A stretch of 56,616 nt of DNA. Source: Rusavskia elegans. Taxonomy: Eukaryota > Ascomycota > Lecanoromycetes > Teloschistales > Teloschistaceae. The translations under genes and the position numbers were made by a program. The notes beneath the pieces were generated by a model. That model worked only from the letters and a program-made list of their open reading frames with translations. It was not told the origin of the DNA and ran no database searches. The stretch lies in NCBI GenBank assembly GCA_011316305.1, contig SAUG01000036.1:1-56616 (forward strand), read 5' to 3'. Position 1 is the first letter of the stretch, and each line of letters opens with the position of its first letter. Positions 43,201 through 55,278 of this stretch are shown here, piece by piece.

Positions 43201-45158
43201 GTCTGTATGTGGGTTCAACTTTCAAGGGATTGAGTTTGAACTCAAAGACGCCATCGCCAGGTTGCTCCAGGAATTTCAGGAACCCTGTAAGCGCGACTTC
43301 CTTGAATCCTTGCTCACATTGTTTCCAGGCCACCAAACTCGATCTCTGGGGCAATGGTGAGTCATGCTGCTTGGCTACCATACCAAGTGTCGACCACAAA
43401 GTCTCGTAGTCATCAAGACCCTGAGCAAAAACATACTCAAAAGCTTCCAGAGGGATTTTGGTCTGGGTTGACACGCGGCACAACTCGTATAAATGCCGCA
43501 ATCCGACAACAATATTCTTCTGTGGGCATGCGGCAGCTTCGACTCTGTTAGCAGATGATGCGGTGAGCTTATCTGGGACCTACCAAAAGGTGAAATTGAT
43601 AGCAGACTTTTCATGGATGCCTCCGGTAAAGTTCTGTGTGTCGGTATCAGTGCTGGTGGACCCATAGATACTGCTTTGGCTGAATAATGCATGCTCGCAT
43701 CCAGGCCTATGTCGAGGCCAAGTCCGAATGGCTTCTCAAGAACAAAAGGCTCGTCGAGTCTCTGCCACGATTGCCTAGTGTGCATCGAGCCGCCCCCGGG
43801 ATGGTCGAGCTCAATTGGTTCGTTGGTGGCATCAAAAGATGTGCCAGGAGTTTCGGTTCTGAAGGAAGTATTGGGCGTGGTCCATGCTGATGAGGCGAAG
43901 GTAGCACCTGACGATGTCACAGATGTGAAACTGTCAGAAGAGAATGATCTTTGGAATGGGCCACTGATTGATCGATCATCCACCCGCGTGTTCTGAGTAT
44001 AGGAAGCAGTATGTGTTGTCGGGCCGATTGACTGGTTTGGAACTGCACCAAAGGATCGATGACTAGAGTTGTCGCGTGATACTTTGCGTGGCAGGTCTGG
44101 CTTTGGTTGTGCGGGATACGTCCGCTTTCTGCCTTGTCCGAAGGCATTTTCTGAGGAGCCATGATACTGACTGATCTGTACCGGACTCTTTAGTGGTGAC
44201 TGCCGGTGTTTCTTCATACTGACTGTTCGAGATATGGTGTTTACCTTGGAAGGGCTATCCGGCGCACTTTGATAAACATCCTCCAGGGACTCGTTGGATT
44301 CAGAAGATGCCATCGTTGTATCAGGAACGTTGCTCATCACATTTGAAAGTATCTGCGGTGCTACGTTACTAGGGGCTTCTTGCATCTCAACATCGTTAAA
44401 TAGTCCGTCATCGACCATATAGTCATCTGAAGAGAGTTGTGGGACTTTGGATATATGGTAATCGAGTGGCTGCAGAGCCTCAGTGCTTTTCGGCTTCATA
44501 TAGCTCCTGATGTTGCCGTTTCTCTGTTGATTTGACATTTTACTATTCGCCTTCTCTGATAACGTACGGGATGATCTTCGAGCGGGTTTCGATTCTTTAT
44601 TTTGCGGTGTGTTGTGATCAGCGCTGGCACCGATCTTTCCTATTTGAATTTAAACTCGATGGACGGGACCAGGTGGTATTATACTTAGCTACCTTTCTGC
44701 AATTCACGGTCCACCTGAAATATAGCACCTTTCCTGACATTCTCCACTACGTCTGTGAGAGACCGCAGCAAGGCTTGCATCAAGTCAGAGGCTTGCTCAT
44801 CGTTGAGCTCGTGCTTCTTGGCAAGGAAATTGCCCTGACGCCCGGCTCCCGAGCGTGTTCGTGACGGCAAGACATCGGGGTCACCTTGAGTCTTGTACAC
44901 CCAACCCGCAAGTAGCTTGGGCGCTAGTTGCTCAAAGCTGCTGATAGCATGACCTGTCGCAGCCTGATTGCATCTTAGGTCATGGAAATATAGGTATTTT
45001 AGGCGATCCAGAGCTTTCTCTTCCGGCTGGTCGAGCATCCTCTTCGCAGGACTCCGGAGGCCTGGCTGAGGGAATCTCAGACCCCATTTCGCCGACAGGT
45101 CTAGCTGTATTCGCCGAATCTCATCGTCCGCCCTGGTTGGGGTATTCAACAAACTCAT
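40263..45158 (-). CDS. RNA-dependent RNA polymerase, QDE-1/SAD-1 family
   Basis: Eight exons on the minus strand (45158-44693, 44639-43584, 43542-42784, 42733-42567, 42512-41985, 41926-41660, 41604-41510, 41457-40263) give 1510 aa. The N-terminal ~500 residues are disordered and Ser/Pro-rich. The cellular RdRP core follows: FQGRIAGAKGVWMI, LEEGEIHVGFS, and the catalytic GGDYDGDKAWICW with the Asp triad at about 1115, 1117 and 1119. An alpha-helical head and an acidic tail complete it. By family it makes double-stranded RNA from aberrant transcripts to feed Dicer in quelling or meiotic silencing. Introns are 52-58 nt except one of only 41 nt (43543-43583), whose exact ends are the weakest part of the model. 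I cannot separate QDE-1 from SAD-1/RRP3 orthology by eye. Confidence 0.88.
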
Positions 45159-46668
45159 CTATACAGAAGTGCGTCTTCTGGCAATAAGGCTGGAGATACT
45201 TTTTCCGAAACCAATTAGTGAAGTAGGTTAGTTAATTTGATATAACTCGCAAGTAATCTTACCACAATTTGAACAGATATGTTCTATGATACAAGCGTTG
45301 CACGACTGTCTCCTCGGCAGTGCGTCGTCTGGTAATCCCATGAGCATTGACGTTGAAGGATCAAAATGCAACGTCGCTATGCAAGACTTTTGTCTTTCCA
45401 GCGATGTGTTGAGTGTGTAATTGGCTGGCAGGAGTGAATTGGTGAATATATTTCTGACCTTGATTGGTAGAGTCTTATCTGATCGAGAAGAGAATGCCAA
45501 AGGTTGACCAGCGCAAAAGAGTGTTGGTGAAGGAAGGTACTGCCCAAACTTGTGTAACAAGTAGCCGGATGTCCAGATTGCCTCTCAGTACAACTCTTGG
45601 TTTCCCATGAGCTATTTATCTTGACAATGCTTCTTTTTCCAACACTGCCAATGTATCAAGCTAGGGATTGGGGTAATTGCACGGAATGATGTGAGGACTT
45701 TCAGATGGAAAAGGTCGGGCTTTATGCGGAAAGGGTGGTCTTCTGATAGCGCGGCTTGAAATTGTCGTTCCTGGCTGTATCTTCGATGCTGTCATCGAAA
45801 CGACGTACGCGTTAGTCCACTACGATATTCGGGTCAATATAGTAGGATCGCGGTGCATCGAACTGACTAACCTTAGACTACTCTGGGGCCTAACCTCGGG
45901 CCTGAGCTTCAGTAGCCGACCTGCCGTACGGCGGCTTTCGGTGGAGGTCAAGAAAGGCAGATTGCGAGGCTATTCTTTGCGATGAGCTTGTAGTGCATCT
46001 TTCTGAGTTCGTTAATGATTGTTCGCTTGGATTGCCTTCGTAGTCCTGGGCTTCCAGCCCGTTGCGCAAGGCCGGCGCAAAGGCCAGCAATGATGTTAAT
46101 GAGGTAGCAGTAGTAAGACAAGAAGAATATATTCCAATTGCGATAGTGCAAGCTAAAAGGTCAAAGTCAAACTCCGTATTACGACAGCGACCCTAGCGGC
46201 GACGAGCAATGGATGGTGAAATGCGAAAGGAGTGTGAGGGGAAGAGTGTGATAGCCTCGTTCCACACGATTGGTGTTTCAAATGGGCATGCGCCAAGACA
46301 GATGACGGGTACTAGCGCAAAGCTAACGGTCCGATCCGCGATGACACGAGAAACGTCTTCTGGTGGATTAATTATGACTAGTAGTATGTTGCACCTCATG
46401 CAAGGTACAAGCTAACCATTCAGATGCCTCAGGCAGCTGGTAAGGCATTATATGTAGCAGCAAATCTACAAATAGAAGGATGGTGCCACAGTGCACATAA
46501 GTTAAGGCATGCTATAGCGACTCAAAACAGTATCTCAGCACAGGCCAATCGTTGGTTCGTTCCTCAAGGGAAGCCATCAGACCGAAAGATCGCAGACTCA
46601 AAACCCAATAACACCTCAGGACCATGCTAAATCAGTGCCAAGTTCGACATGCGGGGATCCCATTTGTT
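45159..46668. other. long spacer, no supported gene
   Basis: RdRP upstream region and SGT1 3' flank. A 110-aa minus frame (45228-45560) and several 60-70-aa frames lack motifs. A Cys pair pattern (CNACIIEHICSNC) in the former looks fortuitous but could be checked. Nothing else is evident. Confidence 0.4.
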
Positions 46669-47883
46669 CTACCACGGTTTCTCCTCCATCCCATCCGGCG
46701 CGTGCGTCTCCACTTTCCCTTTTCCCACTTCCGACCAATTCGTGCTCAGCGTAGTCCCGTTGCTCTCTTGATAGCTCTTCATCATTGCCCTCCGGGTGTC
46801 TGGATCTGCACGAGAATACAGCTGCTTGAAGAAACCGTTGACCGGGTCTGCTCCTTCGAATTCCTCTTCCAACCCATCATCGCCTCCCTCCTCGCCGTCG
46901 TTGTTCTCTTTCTTGGGTTTTTTGGTGAGATCGTTGGCGACCTTGTCCCAGTTCTTTGGGCCCGTTTTGGAGGACGTAGGGTAAGACGGCCCCGTGGCAG
47001 TTACACGATCTGCCAGAACTCCGTTCTTGCCAATGTCCTCAGCGGTGGCTGGCGCATCTGATTCGAGTGAAGGCCACTTCTCCCCGGCCGAGGCTTTCTT
47101 GAGGATAAATTCAATCTTTGTTGATAGGATTTTGGCAGTTGAAGCGGCAGCATCAACGTTAGCGCAGAACGGGTCTAGAGAGAAGTCGTAGTCGGATCCA
47201 GCAGGGAGCGGGAAAGAGACGGTAAGAGAAGTGTCTTGGATGTCTATAGTAGTCTTGTCCTTTGGCACACCCTTGACGAAGAGAGAGACCACGACCGTAT
47301 CGTCGGTTTGATACCATTCGTGCCGGATTTTGTTCGCAGGTGTCTGGACGCCCGTGGCTTTTGGAGGCTGCGCTGTCCCGTTGGGCGTACTCTGACCAGG
47401 TTCAGATGACGGCAGCTTGCTGGCTTTAGCCTCTTCTTTCTGCTCCGGGACCTTGAAATCCGGGTATCGTTGTACCGAAGTCCGGGCCTTGACGTCGTCT
47501 TCCGGCAGCGCCTTCAACTTGTTGTCTACCTTCCTGCCCCAAATCTGCAAGCTCTTCTCCTCCTTATTCATCTCTTTGACCCAATCGAAACAGGCCTTGG
47601 CATCCCCGTACCGTTCGAGGCTAAACAATGCTATAGCTCGGCGAAGCTGGGCTTGGATGATGAGCTCTCGCTTGCCCCGCTTCGAGGCAAGTGTGAGAGC
47701 CATTTCGGCATCGCTGAGAGCGGCATCATAATCAGGAGGCGAGATGCGTGTGTAAGCTGTCGATCGTTTGATGTAGTAGTCGACGGCCTGCGAGTTGATG
47801 GCTAGGGCTTCGGTGTAATGTTTCACGGCAGCAGAAAAGTTCTTGGATTCAAGAGCGGCGGCACCCTTGACTGCCTGGTCCAT
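46669..47883 (-). CDS. sgt1: SGT1 HSP90 co-chaperone
   Basis: An intronless 404-aa frame. Residues 1-125 form three TPR-like repeats (AAALESKNFSAAVKHYTEAL, YIKRSTAYTRI, RRAIALFSLERYGDAKACFD). A Gln/Pro/Ser linker leads to a CS domain at about 185-285 (RHEWYQTDDTVVVSLFVKGV, then IEFILKKA). The SGS domain closes the protein (NWDKVANDL; FFKQLYSRADPDTRRAMMKS; STNWSEVGKGKVE). SGT1 bridges HSP90 and Skp1/SCF complexes, supports kinetochore assembly, and in plants and animals stabilises NLR receptors. All domains are complete, so it should be functional. It is divergently transcribed from the ABC transporter with 476 bp between start codons. Confidence 0.95.
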   Translation of the reverse strand: MDQAVKGAAALESKNFSAAVKHYTEALAINSQAVDYYIKRSTAYTRISPPDYDAALSDAEMALTLASKRGKRELIIQAQLRRAIALFSLERYGDAKACFDWVKEMNKEEKSLQIWGRKVDNKLKALPEDDVKARTSVQRYPDFKVPEQKEEAKASKLPSSEPGQSTPNGTAQPPKATGVQTPANKIRHEWYQTDDTVVVSLFVKGVPKDKTTIDIQDTSLTVSFPLPAGSDYDFSLDPFCANVDAAASTAKILSTKIEFILKKASAGEKWPSLESDAPATAEDIGKNGVLADRVTATGPSYPTSSKTGPKNWDKVANDLTKKPKKENNDGEEGGDDGLEEEFEGADPVNGFFKQLYSRADPDTRRAMMKSYQESNGTTLSTNWSEVGKGKVETHAPDGMEEKPW

Positions 47884-48359
47884 ATTGGTATGCTTGGTGG
47901 CAGATTTGTATGACGGAAGCTCGATCGAGTGCTGAATGTGCTTGGCAACGGTAAAGGGGTCGAGATGGGAGAAGCGAAGTGGGACTGTGCGTACTCGTAT
48001 TCTTGTGCGAAACGAAGTGGCTTGGAATGCGAGACAACGTGGTGCTTAAGCTTGGCTCTAGGCGGCCTTAGGTTACCTCATCGCTCGCATGCGGATCTTA
48101 TTAGGCCCCGGATCGCCGACGTCCCGACATGCCCGGAGGTTAAAATAAGTGGTGATGCGTTCAACGATAATGAGCTTCGTCGGCGGGGCTTACTTACGCT
48201 GGACATTCCTACCGCAGACTGTAATTTTCTTCATTATCATCGTCCTTCGTTGTTGATATGCCACGAAGTTCTTGAAGGCGGTTCCATTGTCACCGTTGAA
48301 ACAACGTCATTCCCGTTGGATTCCCCATGTGCTAAGCTTGGCATCAGCTCTCCGCATTG
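47884..48359. promoter_or_regulatory. divergent promoter region, sgt1 / ABC transporter
   Basis: 476 bp between two divergent start codons. A 143-aa plus-strand frame crosses it but begins inside the SGT1 5' end and has no motif. No specific element is assigned. Confidence 0.4.
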
Positions 48360-51300
48360 ATGCTTTTTCCTCGCCAGCTAAAGACGCTGATATGGAAGAA
48401 CATCCTCATAGTGCTGATTCGCCATCCATTCTCGACTCCTTTTCGCTGCTTTATCCTGCCTGTCATCTACGTCGTCTTTCTCTCGTACGCTCGGAACCTC
48501 TTCATTCCACCATCGCATTACGGTGTCGGCGAACCGACTCCACTGAAATCACTCTCTGAGGGTCTCGCTGCTTCGGGAGGCGGGCGCGATACTGTGGTGC
48601 TGGTGAATAATGGATTTCTTGGGGGGAACATCGAAAAGGTCGTCAATCAGATCGCGGATGTTGTCAGGGCAGAAGGAAAAACCGTGCAAGTCACGCCCAA
48701 CGAGGACGATCTCCTCACCTCTTGCCGCAGCTCTCTTCGGGGTGTCTCGCAATGCTACGCGGCCGCAGTCTTCTACGCTTCGCCCGACGAAGGCCCTGGC
48801 CAGATCTGGAATTATAGCTTGCGCGCCGACGGTGGGCTGGGAACCAAGATTGACGTGACCAACGCCGACAACGATGCCGAGACCTATGTTCTGCCCCTTC
48901 AACACGCTATCGATCTCGCCATCGCCTCGCTTGACCCAAATGTCGATCAATCAGCTTTGCCTACTCAAGTATACGAATACCCGTTCACATCGAAAACGCA
49001 ACAGCAGCGAAGAGATGATATCAGAACTCGATACATGGGCGGAATCATCGATATCCTGGGGGTCGCCTTTGCTATCGGCATGGTCGTCGTGGTATACCAA
49101 CTTGTCGGTTTGATAGCTTCAGAGAGAGAGCTCGGCATGACTCAGTTGATCGAGGCATCCATGCCAAACACTCGGCGGTGGCAACCTCAAGCCGTCCGTT
49201 TGCTTGCGAATCACATCGCGTTCGATATAATGTTCCTTCCTGGTTGGATAGCCATTGCCCTCATCCTTTCACAAGGTATCTTCGAGAACACGGCAGTCTA
49301 TCTGTTGATCGTCTACCACTACCTTACTGGGCTATCCATATCTTCTTTTTCCATCTTTGGAGCTTCATTCTTCCACAAGGCGCAACTCAGCGGTATCTCG
49401 ACGACCATCATCTTTCTCCTTCTCGCTGTTCTAGCGCAGGTAATTGGAAAGGCAAGCACTGGAGCCATCGCGATACTGAGTCTGCTTTTCCCACCAATGA
49501 ACTGTAAGTTTAATCTACAGCTCTTCCGTACCCGGGACTTATCCTGATGCATTCATGTAGATACTTTCATGATCATCCTCATGGCTAGGTACGTAACGGA
49601 TCAACAGATCTAGCTTTATTCGACTAACAAGACCAGATGGGAGCGCCAGAACATGGCGACAAACCTCACGGAGGCTGCTCCCGAGAATCCATCGACGCTT
49701 CCGGCTATTGCCCACTTTATCTTTGCGGTTGTCCAGACCATCGTGTTTCCTATTCTTGGAGCGCTCATCGAGAATTATCTCTATGGTACTCTTTCCAAGG
49801 GTCGTCGCTTGTTGAAAAGTGATGAGACAACGCAAGACGCCGTTAGACTAGGCGGCTTCACCAAACGCTATGAGCCTTCATGGTGGGCAAGGAACGTGGC
49901 AACCAAGTTCGGCAAAAAGAAAGAGACCGTCGTTGCCGTCAACAGCCTTGATTTGGTGGTGCCGAAAGGTCAGATAATGGTCCTGCTCGGCAGTAACGGC
50001 AGTGGCAAGTCGACCACTCTTGATGCAATCGCTGGCCTAAACACTGTAACTTCTGGTGATGTGACTGTCGACGGCTTTGGCGGGCTCGGTATATGTCCAC
50101 AGCGTAATGTTCTATGGGATAAACTTACTGCGTATGAACATGTCCGCATCTTCAACCGGCTCAAATCTTCGGAGAAGCCTTCGACGAAGGGTGAAATACA
50201 AGATTTGATCAAAGCCTGCGACATCGATCGAAAAAAAGACTCCAGGGCCGGATACCTTTCTGGGGGTCAGAAACGAAAGCTGCAGCTCAGCATGATGTTC
50301 ACCGGTGGAAGTCGGGTGTGCTGCGTGGACGAGTGCAGCAGCGGAGTGGATGCTCTTGCTCGGAAAAAACTCTGGGACATTTTGCTCGCCGAACGCGGAG
50401 CAAGGACTATTATCTTCACGACGCATTTCCTGGATGAAGCTGATCTCTTGTCCGATCAAATTGCCATCTTGTCCAAAGGCAACCTTAAAGCTTTCGGCTC
50501 AGCTGTGGAATTGAAGCACAAACTTGGTAATGGATATCGTATCCACGTGTTCAACAACTCGAGGAATCGAGACGCACTCGGTGACATGGCGAATATATCG
50601 AAGAAGGCCATGTACGATAGGACAGTTTATACCCTTGCCACTTCGGCTGAGGCAGCGGACTTTATCCGAAACCTTGAGCGGTTGCACATTGACAACTACG
50701 AGATCTCATCTCCTACAATCGAAGAAATTTTCTTCAACATCACCGAAGAAGCAGAGGCAGCCAAATTTCGACAACCTCTGGGAGCCGCCGAAGTCGAGTC
50801 AGAAGGGAAAGCCTTTGGTGAAATGGGCGAAGTCGGCGATGTTTCGCCAGGTAATGGCCTGCAGCTCCAGACAGGGAGACAATTAGGAATCATACGTCAA
50901 GCCTTCACCCTATTCCGTAAAAGGTGGACTGTGTTCCAAAGGAATTATCTACCATCCGCCGCCGCTCTTCTGATCCCCAGTGAGTCTCTTCCTTAGTTAT
51001 CGAGAAGGTAGCGGATTGACGGCCCATAGTCATTGCAGCAGGACTCGTCACACTTTTCCTGAAGGGTTTTACGATCCCCGGGTGCTCTCCCACTTCTCAG
51101 ATCTCGCGATCTGACATTGACTCTCTGCTGACTCAAGTCAATTACACCATAGCCATTGGACCTACTGACAAGATACCCCGCGACGCCGCCCAGCGCATCG
51201 GCGTCACCTTGCCAGCAGCCAGTGGATCTGGAGGCGGTGGAGGCGACCCTAACAAATTGGCAGATTCAATCCACCCCGTCGACGGATCCCTCGAAGAATT

Positions 51301-53540
51301 CAAAAAATATATCAGCCAAAACTTTGCAAATGTCACACCTGGCGGGTTTTTCTTGGGCAACGAAAACGCTCCCCCAACATTCGCGTACAAAGGCAATGGC
51401 GATCTGTCTCTGGCAACCATAACACAGAATGCCCTGGATACCATCTTGACCAACGTCTCTATTTCCAGCCAATATCAAGCATTTGACACTCCATGGGTGT
51501 CGTCGGCTGGGAAAAATCTGCAGCTGGTCGTGTATTTTGGTCTCGCAATGTCCGCTTACCCAGCGTTCTTCGCCTTGTATCCTACACTTGAACGCCTTCG
51601 AAACGTCCGCCAGCTTCACTACAGTAACGGTAAGCTTCCGGTCTTCGGCAGCAAAAGTCTGGTGGCCCTGACTAACGATGTCCAGGTGTCCGAAGCATCT
51701 CCCTTTGGTCTGCATATGCTACGTTCGATTTCATCATTGTTCTCATCGTTAGCGTCGTTTCAATCATCATCTTCCGTGGCGTCACGGATCAATGGTATCA
51801 CCTCGAGTATCTCTTCGTCGTCCTTTTCTGCTATGGCCTTGCTTCTACTCTGCTCTCTTACGTTATATCACTGTTTGCTCGGTCTCAACTCGCAGCTTTC
51901 GCTTTTGCTGCTGGATACCAAGCGTACGTCCCTTTCACCCACTGCTTATCCCGTTGCTGACAGTGTTATCATAGTGTCATGTTCCTCTTGTATTTTATAG
52001 CTTATCTAAGCGTTCAGACCTAGTAAGTAGATCCATGCACCTCGTCAACGCTACCCGACTGACAACAGCATTCAGTGCTCCGGTCCACAAGGTCGATTCC
52101 TACATTAACGTCACTCATTTCACCATCGGAGCAGTCACGCCGTCCGGCAATCTAATCCGAGCTCTCTTTGTGGCTCTCAATGTATTCTCCATCGATTGCA
52201 AAGGGCGGTCTATAGCTTCCTATCCCGGCGACATCACGCTTTATGGCGGGCCAATCCTTTACTGTATTCTACATTCGATCTTCCTGTTTGGTATCCTTCT
52301 ATGGCGGGACAGCGGCTCCATCTGGGACCAAATCCGACGCAAACAATACAAATCCCAAGACGTCGAAGAAACAGATGCAGCAGATGACGAAATCCGCTCT
52401 GAGATCAAACGCGTCGACGGTTCGCCGGATGACGGTCTCCGTGTACTACACCAAACCAAAGCGTTCGGTAAGAACGTCGCCGTGGAGGATGTCACGTTCG
52501 GGGTCAAAAGGGGTGAAGTCTTTGCCCTTCTCGGTCCAAACGGCGCAGGCAAAAGTACGACGATCAGTCTCATCCGAGGTGACATTCGACCTTCGAACAG
52601 TAAAGGCGAAATCTTCGTTGAACAGCACCCTCTCAGCATGCGACGTGCGGCCGCCAGGAATTCTCTTGGCGTGTGTCCTCAAGTTGACGCATGTGATCAG
52701 ATGACGGTGCTGGAGCATCTTCGTTTCTACGCGCGTGTGCGCGGGGTCAAAGACGTGGAGCATAACGTTCAAGAGGTGATCCGCGCGGTAGGGCTCGAAC
52801 CGTTTTGCCATCGTATGGCTGCTGCACTTTCCGGTGGTAACAAACGCAAGCTCTCTTTGGGCATTGCGCTCATGGGGAATCCGGCAGTATTACTTCTCGA
52901 CGAGCCCTCATCTGGCATGGATGTTTGTGCGAAGCGGGTCATGTGGCGAACGCTCGCTTCTGTTGTCCCTGGACGGAGTCTGGTGTTAACAACTCACAGC
53001 ATGGAAGAAGCAGACGCATTGGCCGATCGTGCAGGCATCATGGGGAGGAAAATGCTGGCGTTGGGGACGAGTGATTACCTGAGGAAGAAGCATGGAGACA
53101 GATATTATGTGCATCTTATAACCAAGACGGCGCCCCATACTAGCCTCGAGGAAATGGACGGCATCAAGGCTTGGATTACCGAGAACGTGGAGGGGGCTAT
53201 CATCGAACAGAAAACATACCATGGCCAGTTGCGCTTCAGCGTTCCGGCGCACTCGTCCGAAAAACACGGTCCAGCTGGCAAGGATGGAGAAGAAGCTCTC
53301 ATAAGCTCGCAATCATCATCTGGAGTCGGTGCATTATTCACAATGCTCGAGGCGAACAAAGAACAGTTGGGGTTCGAATACTACTCTGTCAGCGCGACCA
53401 CACTTGACCAGGTCTTCTTGAGTATCGTGGGGAAACACAACATCTCGGAGGAGAATTATGAACAAGAATTGAAGAAGCCTCCAAGGTGGAGAAGGGCGCT
53501 GAGCGAGGGAAAGTATGCTGGGTTGCTATGTTTGTCTTAG
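48360..53540 (+). CDS. full-size ABCA-type ABC transporter
   Basis: Seven exons (48360-49503, 49561-49588, 49637-50979, 51030-51629, 51686-51923, 51975-52022, 52076-53540) give 1621 aa; exon 2 is only 28 nt. The order is TMD1-NBD1-TMD2-NBD2. TMD1 starts MLFPRQLKTLIWKNI with a large loop after the first helix, as in the ABCA family. NBD1 has Walker A GSNGSGKST (about 508), signature LSGGQ (about 598) and Walker B/D-loop VCCVDECSSGVD (about 619). NBD2 has GPNGAGKST (about 1287), LSGGN (about 1385) and LLLDEPSSGMD (about 1406). ABCA proteins usually move lipids. NBD1's Cys in place of Pro after the catalytic Glu suggests unequal ATP sites. The start was set at ATG 48360 because the TTG just before it is non-canonical. 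Confidence 0.92.
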
Positions 53541-54591
53541 CATCTATGTTTTGGAGTCTTGCATGTTTGAGCACAGCGTAATTAGAGAGATATCCAGGAG
53601 CATGACAAGCGAACATCAGTGATAATGCCACTTCTCCATACTGGTTATCATCCCAATTGTAGATCCTGTCTACAGTCGAGGCTATGGTAACAATAAGCTT
53701 TAGAATGAAAAGATAGATCTTCTCTTTGGGTTAGCGCACAGTAGCCGCATCACCTGTAGAGCTTGGTATTTTGGTAGGTCGTTACTACAACCACTTCTTA
53801 CTTCTCTGCTTCAGACAGCTTGCTCCCCTGCTATGATCCGAGTCCACGCCTGGTTTGCCTTGACATGCACCTCTGAAACGAGACTCTAACTCTCATAGCA
53901 CCAGAAGCACAGTTCTTTGGACTGACTTACTGGCCAGTCCGCGGCCACCAACTACGCATGCGAAACACTCGGTATGCGGGCTGTGCCTACAGGATGCACA
54001 TCCCTGGCGGCAAGAAACCAATCACCACCCTACAAATCACAGCATCGCCTGATCCTTCAGCCATCGTCCGAATCCAACAAGGCTGCCTGCTACGGATACT
54101 CGGAAGCAGATCAGCTATGAGCCACTTCGAGTAGACCCTGGAGCGATAGGGTTGACGGTGGACCCTACCGCGGCCCAGCAGCGTTGGAGCCTCCATAGAT
54201 GGTATCCAGGCTGCGGTGATGGCTGTGCTTGTAGTCATTATTTCCTTTGCTTTTACAACAGGGTGATATATACTCTTCTTTCTCATTGTTGTCTGTCTTC
54301 TCCATTTGGATCACTTTTAATTTCGAAGATGCGCCCACCTGTCGCATATACGCAGGTTGAAGGCATTCTGCAGGGGAGCTGAGGGGAAAAGGCAACCCGA
54401 CATAAGAGGACGCACATCACTCAACTTACAAGCTCTGGACCCCTGATCTCTTGTTTGCCTGTTAAACAAAATCAAAACCCTCTTCTCTGCGCCATCTCAA
54501 CCGTCCACGACAAACACCGTATCGAATCTAACATATAGTATCTTCTTTCTCCTCGTGAAGGGTGGTCATCTACCGCCAAACCACCGCAAAT
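53541..54591. other. spacer
   Basis: Between two co-oriented genes. Small frames such as the minus-strand 53987-54286 carry no motif. Sequence near 54400-54590 is pyrimidine-rich, as expected of a promoter and leader. Confidence 0.45.
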
Positions 54592-55278
54592 ATGTCTTTT
54601 CTTAGCAACCCTAAGCTCCTATACTTCATTCGCATCGGCCAGCTCCTTTTAGGCGTCCTTTTCCTCGTCCTGATTTGCTATGACGGCACCCACCGCGCAT
54701 GGTGGAGCAGCATCAACGGGCCTCTAGCCGTCGGTGTCATAAGCTCCGTCTTCACATTTGCGATTACAGTCCATTCAATGTACGTCAGTCGAGGCGCAAA
54801 GGAGCGCCCAGTCCATCAATCTTTACGCGTGTAATTTGGCTGATGGCAATCTAGATTCACCCACCACCGCTCGAACCCGTTCTCTGGCGGCAGCACCACC
54901 TACACTATTGCCCGCCTCGCGGCTGAGATTCTCGTCTTTCTCCTCTGGGTCGCATCGGCAGCATTGATGCTCAGAAAACGCGAAGGTTGTGATTACAAAA
55001 ATCCTGCAGAGCAAGGAGCATATAAGGGAAAACAGGTCTGTTACAGGAAAGGGGATGATAAATATGCCCGTCTATACGACGACCAGCCGATCGTAACGTG
55101 GACTGTAGCGATTGCGGTCAGCTTGGTCGAAGCGTACGTCTATACCACCCATTCTCAAACAGCCTTTTGAATTTCCATAACACTGACTGCTCGCAGCGTT
55201 ACCTTTATCGCAACAATCGTAATGGTATGGCTCGACGACCGCAAATCCAAAGTCAGCGGCGGCACCAGCTATGCCTGA
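54592..55278 (+). CDS. MARVEL-like four-helix membrane protein
   Basis: Exons 54592-54779, 54855-55133 and 55197-55278 give 182 aa; introns are 75 and 63 nt with GTACGT donors. Four hydrophobic helices lie at about residues 10-30, 44-63, 82-103 and 144-168. Both termini are probably cytosolic. The loop between helices 3 and 4 (about 105-140) contains two Cys (REGCDY and KQVCYRKGDD), typical of fungal MARVEL-type small membrane proteins. Such proteins occur at the plasma membrane and are often linked to membrane-domain organisation. The exact subfamily and function are unknown. The ATG lies 30 bp after an in-frame GTG that some callers might use. Confidence 0.75.

Noticed and set aside
45228..45560. 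110-codon minus-strand frame with two CxxC pairs
   Set aside because: Too short and irregular for a zinc finger family and located in the RdRP 5' region; it could be leader sequence.
47929..48360. 143-codon plus-strand frame between sgt1 and the ABC transporter
   Set aside because: It overlaps the 5' leader regions of both genes, has no motif, and two better-supported genes flank it divergently.
53987..54286. 99-codon minus-strand frame
   Set aside because: No motif, no splice partner, and promoter-like surroundings of the MARVEL-like gene.
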